From the NCBI GenBank assembly GCA_902557155.1, contig CACDYR010000003.1, positions 49,654 to 113,653 of the forward strand: a stretch of DNA of 64,000 nt. Reading direction: 5' to 3'. The DNA is from an uncultured Pelagibacteraceae bacterium. Lineage in GTDB: Bacteria > Pseudomonadota > Alphaproteobacteria > Pelagibacterales > Pelagibacteraceae. The translations under genes were made by a program, and so were the position numbers. The first letter of the stretch is position 1. Every line of letters starts with the position of its first letter. Positions 57,883 through 64,000 of the stretch are shown in pieces. The notes below the pieces were generated by a model. That model was not told the origin of the DNA and made no database searches. It was given only the letters and a program-made list of their open reading frames with translations.

Positions 57883-58611
57883 ATGAATTTTTCTTTGGAA
57901 ATAGGCCCTAAAACTGACATCGAAACAGTCCCAGCTGTGAGCGATGTATACATTACAATGCTGCCTGGCGGAGACTATAAAGAGACAGCTGAAAAAGCCA
58001 TAGAGCTAGTAAAAAAAGGTTTTAATCCAGTGCCTCATTTTCCAGCGAGATCAATGCAGGATGAAAACGAACTTAAAGATTATGTTTCAAGATGTAAGGA
58101 TGGTGGAGTTAAACAAGCTTTAATTATAGGCGGTGGACGAGAGCCTGCTGGTAAATTTGACAGTTCATTTCAGCTTCTAGAAACAGGTTATTTTGAAAAA
58201 ATGAAAATAGGAATTGCTGGACACCCAGAGGGGAGTCCTGATATATCCGACTCAGATTTAGAAAAAGCTATGATAGATAAAAAGCCTTATGCTGATTATA
58301 TTGTAACTCAGTGGTTACTTGATCCTCAGCCTATTATAGATTTTATTTCTAAACAAAGCGTACCAGTGCATGTGGGAATTACTGGGCCATTAAAAATATC
58401 TAGCTTAATTAAATTTGCTAATATTGTGGGGGCAAAAAATTCCTTAAACTTTCTTAAATCTAATTTTAGTAAGGCATTAGATTTATTGAAACCTAAAGAC
58501 CCTAATGATTTAATTGGGAAAGTTAAATCGCATACTGATAACTTCCACATTTATACATTCGGCGGCTTGAAGGAAACTAACAAGTGGTTGAAGGAGAATA
58601 GTTATGTCTAA
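57883..58611 (+). CDS. Short methylenetetrahydrofolate reductase-like protein
   Basis: NFSLEIGPKT; TMLPGGDYKET; PHFPARSM; IGIAGHPEGSP; YIVTQWLLD. Confidence 0.85.
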   Translation: MNFSLEIGPKTDIETVPAVSDVYITMLPGGDYKETAEKAIELVKKGFNPVPHFPARSMQDENELKDYVSRCKDGGVKQALIIGGGREPAGKFDSSFQLLETGYFEKMKIGIAGHPEGSPDISDSDLEKAMIDKKPYADYIVTQWLLDPQPIIDFISKQSVPVHVGITGPLKISSLIKFANIVGAKNSLNFLKSNFSKALDLLKPKDPNDLIGKVKSHTDNFHIYTFGGLKETNKWLKENSYV

Positions 58612-59962
58612 AGAATTTGACTATACTAAAGTACAACATGTTACTTCTGTTGATCAATCTGATAGAGAAGTACCATACAATTTAAGACAAAGTGGGCCAA
58701 CTAAAGTTGAGTTATTAATTTCAACAAGGGTGAGAAAATCACCTTATTGGCATTTATCAATGCAGGCAGGTTGTTGGAGAGCAACAGTATACAATCGAAT
58801 TTATCACCCAAGAGGTTATGTAAAACCTGAAGATGGTGGAGCAATGGTTGAATACGATGCTATCGTAAACCATGTAACAATGTGGAACGTTGCTGTTGAA
58901 AGACAAATAAGAGTTAAAGGTCCTGATGCAGAAAAATTTACTGACTACGTTATAACTAGAGATGCAACAAAAATTTCTCCTATGAGAGCAAGATATGTAA
59001 TCTTATGTAATGCTTACGGAGGAGTTTTAAATGATCCAATTCTTTTAAGAATTTCAGAAGATGAATTTTGGTTTTCATTATCAGACTCTGATATTGGAAT
59101 GTATTTACAAGGTGTAAATGCAGATGGAAGATTTAATTGCACAATTGAAGAAATCGATGCATGTCCAGTACAAATTCAAGGTCCTAAATCAAAAGCTTTA
59201 ATGAAAGATCTTTGTGGAGACCAAGTTGATTTTGATAATATGCCTTTCTATGGATTAGCAGAAGCAAAAATTGGTGGAAGAAGTTGTGTGATTTCTCAAT
59301 CTGGTTTTTCAGGAGAAGCTGGTTATGAGATATACTTAAGAAATGCAACTCTATATGCTGAAGATATGTGGAATGCAGTATTGGATGCGGGGAAAAAACA
59401 TAACTTAATGGTTATTGCGCCCGCACACCATAGAAGAATACAAGCAGGTATTCTTTCTTGGGGGCAAGACATGGATCAACAGCACAATCCGTTTCAATGT
59501 AATTTAGGTTATCAAGTTTCATTATCTGGTAAAGGTGAATGGAATAAAAAGGCTGACTATGTTGGTAAAGCTGCTTTAGAGAAAATGAAAGCAGATATAA
59601 AAGCTGGTCAAAAACCATACAAACTTCAATTAGTTGGAATGGAGTTGGGTGGTAAACCTATTGACGATTATGCGCCTGATTTTTGGTTGGTATCACCAGA
59701 AAGTGGTGGAGATCCAGTTGGATTTGTTACTTCACCATGGTGGCATCCAGAAAAGAAAACTAATATTGCTATGGGTTATGTTCCTTTTGATGGAACTTTA
59801 AACCCTAATGGATTTCCAAAAGGAAAAGTTGGAACTAAGTTTAAAGTTCATCTCCCTGAAAAATACTCAGAAACTCCAGGAACACCTGTAGATGCTGTAG
59901 TTGTGGATATTCCATTCAAAGAGTCTTTCAACGCAAATACAAGAGAAGTTGTAAAAGGCTAA
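58604..59962 (+). CDS. GcvT/DmdA-like THF-dependent methyltransferase (demethylase candidate)
   Basis: VTMWNVAVERQIRVKGPDAEKFTDYVITRD; GGVLNDPILLRISEDEFWFSLSDSDIGMYLQG; SGFSGEAGYEIYLR. Confidence 0.8.
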   Translation: MSKEFDYTKVQHVTSVDQSDREVPYNLRQSGPTKVELLISTRVRKSPYWHLSMQAGCWRATVYNRIYHPRGYVKPEDGGAMVEYDAIVNHVTMWNVAVERQIRVKGPDAEKFTDYVITRDATKISPMRARYVILCNAYGGVLNDPILLRISEDEFWFSLSDSDIGMYLQGVNADGRFNCTIEEIDACPVQIQGPKSKALMKDLCGDQVDFDNMPFYGLAEAKIGGRSCVISQSGFSGEAGYEIYLRNATLYAEDMWNAVLDAGKKHNLMVIAPAHHRRIQAGILSWGQDMDQQHNPFQCNLGYQVSLSGKGEWNKKADYVGKAALEKMKADIKAGQKPYKLQLVGMELGGKPIDDYAPDFWLVSPESGGDPVGFVTSPWWHPEKKTNIAMGYVPFDGTLNPNGFPKGKVGTKFKVHLPEKYSETPGTPVDAVVVDIPFKESFNANTREVVKG

Positions 59963-59970
59963 AATTTACT

Positions 59971-59999
59971 AAGGGGGAGCTAATTTCAGCTCCCCTTTT
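59971..59999 (+). terminator. Rho-independent terminator
   Basis: GGGGAGCT-aatttc-AGCTCCCC followed by TTTT, 9 nt after the stop codon. Confidence 0.85.
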
Positions 60000-60007
60000 C
60001 AATTCTA

Positions 60008-60118
60008 ATGACCAAAAGTTTTCTAATAGCAGTTTGCATTATCATTGCTATTGCTTTAATAATATTTCCATTAATTGTTTCTTATAAGGCTCAAAAAAAT
60101 AAAAATAAAAAAAATTAA
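60008..60118 (+). CDS. Small single-TM protein (36 aa), not in ORF track
   Basis: MTKSFLIAVCIIIAIALIIFPLIVSYKAQKNKNKKN; stop codon overlaps the next start (TAATG). Confidence 0.5.
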   Translation: MTKSFLIAVCIIIAIALIIFPLIVSYKAQKNKNKKN

Positions 60119-60663
60119 TGTTTGCTGAATTTTTAAATATAATTTTTAAGTCAATAAAATTAGACAAAACTCTTTATTCGGATAATAAAAATTTTGGAGA
60201 AGCATCAATATACTTTGCTGGTATGATAATGATACTAGATGGTATCGCTGGAGCAGTAGCAGCTAATACCATTATTAAAACAGCTATTGCAATGTCTGGT
60301 CTAACTGCAATAGTTACTTGGCTAATATGGGCGATATTTATTTTTGTAATTGGAGTTAAATTATTTCCTGATAAGCAAACCAAAGTTTCATTCAAAAAAG
60401 TTTTAACAGCTGTTGGATTTGCACATGCCCCTGGTTTATTAAGATTTTTTGCGGTCACACCAGATTTAATGATACCAATAATTTTTCTTACTCAGTTCTG
60501 GATTTTTGCAGGTTTAATAATTTCAACTAAACAAATATTGAGTTTAAAATCTAATTTTAAATCTTTTGGGATTGTACTTTTATCCTTTTTAATTATTGCA
60601 TTTTTATCTATCTCATTTGTGATGAGTAGAATGAATATGCTTCCAGTAAGTCAAATAAGTTAA
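60118..60663 (+). CDS. YIP1-like integral membrane protein
   Basis: 181 aa, ~5 TM, FGEASIYFAGMIM and FKKVLTAVGFAHAPGLLRF pattern. Confidence 0.65.
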   Translation: MFAEFLNIIFKSIKLDKTLYSDNKNFGEASIYFAGMIMILDGIAGAVAANTIIKTAIAMSGLTAIVTWLIWAIFIFVIGVKLFPDKQTKVSFKKVLTAVGFAHAPGLLRFFAVTPDLMIPIIFLTQFWIFAGLIISTKQILSLKSNFKSFGIVLLSFLIIAFLSISFVMSRMNMLPVSQIS

Positions 60664-60827
60664 AGCGGAAAAATAGTCTTTGATACTCTACAAGATTTAC
60701 ATAATTTAAACCCAGTAAGAATTAAATTTTGAGTGACGCTTTCGTCTTCCTCTTTGCATTCATCACAAATATTGTTTAATTCTTCAGTATCTACCTTTAG
60801 ATTTTTTTCATCTATTTTATCAATCAT
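60660..60827 (-). CDS. Small double-CxxC (zinc-ribbon-like) protein (55 aa), not in ORF track
   Basis: MIDKIDEKNLKVDTEELNNICDECKEEDESVTQNLILTGFKLCKSCRVSKTIFPL; start overlaps end of upstream CDS by 8 nt. Confidence 0.6.
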   Translation of the reverse strand: MIDKIDEKNLKVDTEELNNICDECKEEDESVTQNLILTGFKLCKSCRVSKTIFPL

Positions 60828-61431
60828 TATCTGTCAAACCAGCACCTGCAGCACCCTCTTTTAAACTGTCACTCTCTTCAACAAAAGTTTCTTCGGATAA
60901 CTTATATAAATTATTCCATTCATCGTTTGTAAAGTTATCTTCATTTTCAAGTAGATTGACCTCAATTGTATTCGCTATCTTTGGAAATTCTTGATCAATA
61001 AAATTTGAACTAATATTTACATTTAGATTTAATAACATTTTTTTTTCATCTATTTTTACAGAAATTTTTTTTCCAATAATTTCTGATGAACGACTTATGA
61101 AGGAGATAAAAATTATTGGATAAGCAACATTTTTAAACTCAATTTTTTTTAAATTTTCTAAAATATTTATTTGATCCAAAAAACTAACACCTAAAGTAAT
61201 TGGACAGTAAGGATGATTTGATGAAGAGTTATTTTCACTAATTAAATTTAAATTTTCAAATTTACTTTTATTTTTTTCATTAAAATATTCATTAAGGTGC
61301 TTAATACCCGGTAAACTAAATAGTTCTAACAATCTTATACTTTTTCCTGTTTCCTCAGAAACTCCCCAAGAATATCCTGCTGCTTTTGAAGCTCTTTTAA
61401 CAGTAGTTTCAATTTCACTTAGTGATTTCAT
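60820..61431 (-). CDS. DUF3726-like protein
   Basis: SLSEIETTVKRASKAAGYSWGVSEETGKSIRLLELFSLPG. Confidence 0.65.
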   Translation of the reverse strand: MKSLSEIETTVKRASKAAGYSWGVSEETGKSIRLLELFSLPGIKHLNEYFNEKNKSKFENLNLISENNSSSNHPYCPITLGVSFLDQINILENLKKIEFKNVAYPIIFISFISRSSEIIGKKISVKIDEKKMLLNLNVNISSNFIDQEFPKIANTIEVNLLENEDNFTNDEWNNLYKLSEETFVEESDSLKEGAAGAGLTDND

Positions 61432-61433
61432 TC

Positions 61434-63095
61434 TTAAATATTGGTTTTATATACCCACTGCTCGTCATAACTTTTTAACTCATTTGGAAGTGGAGCTCCT
61501 TGGAACATGCAAATTCTTAACCATTTGTCAGATCTTGGATCAAATTTTAATGCCCCAAAAAAAGATAATTTTAATCTTAGCATATCAATTGGCATTAAAT
61601 CTTTACCAATCGTATTATCTTGTATTTCTGAATAAGGAAATTTTTCTACAATGAATGCCCTCCTCACTACATGTCTTAACTCAGAATTTGATGTTAAAAA
61701 TTCAGCAATAGTTAAACTATTTTTTGAGACTAATAATTTGTCATAAAGTTTTTTTATATCTCTAGCTATTGCTAAAGGCTGTTCTAATTCTGATCCATGC
61801 TCCTCAAAACGATCAGCTAATCTAGGTTCCTCTTTATTTTTTGAAATAAACCAAAAGTTTTTATTATTTTCTTTTTCTTCAAAATTAATATCTAAAATGT
61901 TTGGATATTTTGCTTCGATGATATTACGTAATTCTGCAACTTTTCTATGAGTTGGAATAGTAAAATATTTTTCTTCATCTGAGCTCATTTCTTTTACCAA
62001 AGGATTTACAATATTATTATAAGGTTCCATCATTATTGAAACAATGTATTCAATGCATTCCTCGCAAGTATTATCCTCCAACCATTGATATATTTTGTTA
62101 AAAGGATATTCGATCTCAAAATTAAAATCTTTGTTTATAAAGTTTAAAAATTTTTCAACATCTTTTAGTAATGATGTGATTTTTGTTTGCTGATATTCAC
62201 TATCAGTATTCCAGCTTGTAATATTTTTTAAAGATTTTTTTACACAATCAATAAACAAATCACTATCTTGACTTTCTACATCTTTGATTTCTCTAATTTT
62301 CTTAAGTGCTTTTTCTCTACTTAAAATCCAATTATTTAATAGAGTTGGGTGATTAACTATAAATGGTGCCATACCCAAGCCTGTGGAATTACCTATTCCC
62401 AAGTTTTTACAAATATTATTATCTAGCTTAACAGCTTTTTTTGGATTTTTATGATAAGCAACATGATTAACTTGATCAAAAGTAAATTGTCTTACCAAAT
62501 ATACTAACATCATTTCTAATCTGAATGGACCATTAATTTCTTCACGATTTTTAATTCTAAATCGATCTGCAAGACCAAATTTACCTGAGCCATATACTGC
62601 TGTAGTCCTATATAAATAGCCTACTTTTGATAATAAGTTTAAATCTGGCTGCTGACCTTTGCTCAAACTTTCAACTACGTGATTATAAATTCTTACTGAT
62701 TTGTTTGCTCTAGATAAAGTTAATTCTTTATAAGAAAGTCTACCAACTTCTTGTTTTGGAACTTCATTTTCTAATCTTTCAATATCTTTCTTAGTTGGAA
62801 CTCCATCGTGTAATGTAAAAGCAGCATCCCATTTTGTTGCAATAACTCTATCTGATCTTTCTTCATCTTTGATTTCATTTGCAAAACAAACTAAAGAATA
62901 AACTCTTTTATTTTTTTTAAATGAATAAACAGCTTCTCCAATACCATTTTCGTTTAAATTAAATAAATCTCTTTTATATTCCCACTCTTTAAATTCATTA
63001 AGAAAACTTCTTAAAAAAGATAATTTTGATTGATGAAAAGATCCTAGCCTTGATAATTTCATTATCTTATTCGGGTCTCTTAATTCAACTTTCAT
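61434..63095 (-). CDS. Large conserved hypothetical protein, unknown family
   Basis: 553 aa; distinctive YGSGKFGLADRFRI and LGIGNSTGLGMAPFIVNHPTLLNNW; no family recognised. Confidence 0.7.
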   Translation of the reverse strand: MKVELRDPNKIMKLSRLGSFHQSKLSFLRSFLNEFKEWEYKRDLFNLNENGIGEAVYSFKKNKRVYSLVCFANEIKDEERSDRVIATKWDAAFTLHDGVPTKKDIERLENEVPKQEVGRLSYKELTLSRANKSVRIYNHVVESLSKGQQPDLNLLSKVGYLYRTTAVYGSGKFGLADRFRIKNREEINGPFRLEMMLVYLVRQFTFDQVNHVAYHKNPKKAVKLDNNICKNLGIGNSTGLGMAPFIVNHPTLLNNWILSREKALKKIREIKDVESQDSDLFIDCVKKSLKNITSWNTDSEYQQTKITSLLKDVEKFLNFINKDFNFEIEYPFNKIYQWLEDNTCEECIEYIVSIMMEPYNNIVNPLVKEMSSDEEKYFTIPTHRKVAELRNIIEAKYPNILDINFEEKENNKNFWFISKNKEEPRLADRFEEHGSELEQPLAIARDIKKLYDKLLVSKNSLTIAEFLTSNSELRHVVRRAFIVEKFPYSEIQDNTIGKDLMPIDMLRLKLSFFGALKFDPRSDKWLRICMFQGAPLPNELKSYDEQWVYKTNI

Positions 63096-63097
63096 AA

Positions 63098-64000
63098 TTA
63101 AATAGTTTTATAAAAATTGTACCAGTTATTTCCAAGTATTCCATGTGTCTCGGTATCTGAAAAACCTGCTTTTTTTAAACCTTTTTCAATATTTGAGAAC
63201 CCTCTTGCATCAAGAAACCAGTCAGGTTGTTTGGGAAAACCTGGTTTATTTTTCGAACCTTCACCATAATTTTTACTTTTAGACCAAGAACCATTTCTCA
63301 TCCATTCAACAACAACATCTGGATGATCTAAACAAAGATCTGATCCTATTCCTATTTTTTTTACATCCATTATTTCAGCTGTTTTTGCGACCATTTCACA
63401 AAAACTTTCTAGAGTACAATTTGTGTTATCTTTTAAGTGATGGGGGTATAATGATAAACCCAACATACCGCCACTATCACTCAAAGTTTTTAATAAATCT
63501 GAGGATTTGTTTCTTTTAGCTGGATGCCAAAAAGAAGGGTTAGCATGAGTAATTGCAATTGGTTTTTCACTGAATTCAATTGCATCTAGAGTACTTTTTT
63601 CTGCAGAATGTGACATGTCAACTACAAGGCCAACTCTATTCATTTCTCTTATAACCTCGCGTCCAAAATTTGTAACTCCACTATCTAATTTCTCATAACA
63701 GCCTGTTGCTAGCAAAGACTGGTTATTATAAGTAAGTTGCATAAATCTACATCCTAATTGATGAACTTTTTCAACAAGATTAATATCATCTTCGATTGGT
63801 GAACAATTTTGAAAACCAAAAAATATTGCAGTTTTGTTTTCTTTATTAGCTTTTTCAATATCTTGGAAATTCTTACCAAGAAAAATTAAATCAGAATTTT
63901 CATGAAATAATTTTTCCCATTTTTTAATTTCAAGTTGTAATTCATCAAAATCTTCATGGTAAACAATAGTAACATGAACAGCATCTAATCCGGCAGATCT
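63098..64000 (-). CDS. Peptidase M19 (renal/membrane dipeptidase family), 5' truncated by window edge
   Basis: Frame open to base 64000 (RSAGLDAVHVTIVYHEDFDE...); VGLVVDMSHSAEKSTLDAIEFSEKPIAITHANPSF; IGIGSDLCLD. Confidence 0.9.
   Translation of the reverse strand, partial: RSAGLDAVHVTIVYHEDFDELQLEIKKWEKLFHENSDLIFLGKNFQDIEKANKENKTAIFFGFQNCSPIEDDINLVEKVHQLGCRFMQLTYNNQSLLATGCYEKLDSGVTNFGREVIREMNRVGLVVDMSHSAEKSTLDAIEFSEKPIAITHANPSFWHPAKRNKSSDLLKTLSDSGGMLGLSLYPHHLKDNTNCTLESFCEMVAKTAEIMDVKKIGIGSDLCLDHPDVVVEWMRNGSWSKSKNYGEGSKNKPGFPKQPDWFLDARGFSNIEKGLKKAGFSDTETHGILGNNWYNFYKTI

Noticed and set aside
58604-59962. Direct assignment as DmdA (DMSP demethylase)
   Set aside because: Too long (452 aa) and N-terminus differs from the canonical SAR11 DmdA I remember; assigned only as GcvT/DmdA-like.
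1-64000. Search for CRISPR arrays, tRNAs, rRNAs, IS elements, prophage and restriction/defence genes
   Set aside because: No regularly spaced repeats, no cloverleaf or rRNA segments noticed, and no transposase, integrase, capsid or nuclease-type ORFs among the translations; by-eye inspection only.

Overview
AT-rich, gene-dense window with very short intergenic gaps and a gene set typical of a SAR11/Pelagibacter-like marine alphaproteobacterium (lineage inferred from style and content, no search run). I found no rRNA, tRNA, CRISPR array, transposase, integrase or phage gene. Main blocks: (1) ~1.4-5 kb, small secreted or cytosolic proteins and an SMR-DUF2798-SMR transporter set; (2) ~9-25.4 kb, PEP carboxylase, then a sugar-acid catabolic island (SMP-30 lactonase, enolase-superfamily dehydratase, FAH hydrolase, DHRS6/KDF-dehydrogenase-like SDR, HIBADH, TRAP transporter, 2-hydroxyacid dehydrogenase, IlvD/Edd, UxaA); (3) 25.4-25.7 kb, an unusually long intergenic region with several stacked hairpins (candidate structured RNA); (4) 29.4-33.4 kb, an iron ABC transporter behind tandem Fur-like palindromes; (5) 37.6-60 kb, a methylated-osmolyte/one-carbon region (ETF-QO, EtfAB, two FAD-GcvT dimethylglycine/sarcosine dehydrogenase paralogs, BHMT, Rieske oxygenase, DddP-like M24 enzyme, ProX/ProW, short MetF, DmdA/GcvT-like protein) with an unexplained kinase + nucleotidyltransferase + 2OG-oxygenase module; (6) 60-64 kb, an M19 dipeptidase, a 553-aa protein of unknown family, a DUF3726-like protein, and two small ORFs missed by the ORF track. 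Inverted repeats sit between the binding-protein gene and the permease gene in all three binding-protein-dependent transporter operons. All family assignments are by eye from the translated sequences.
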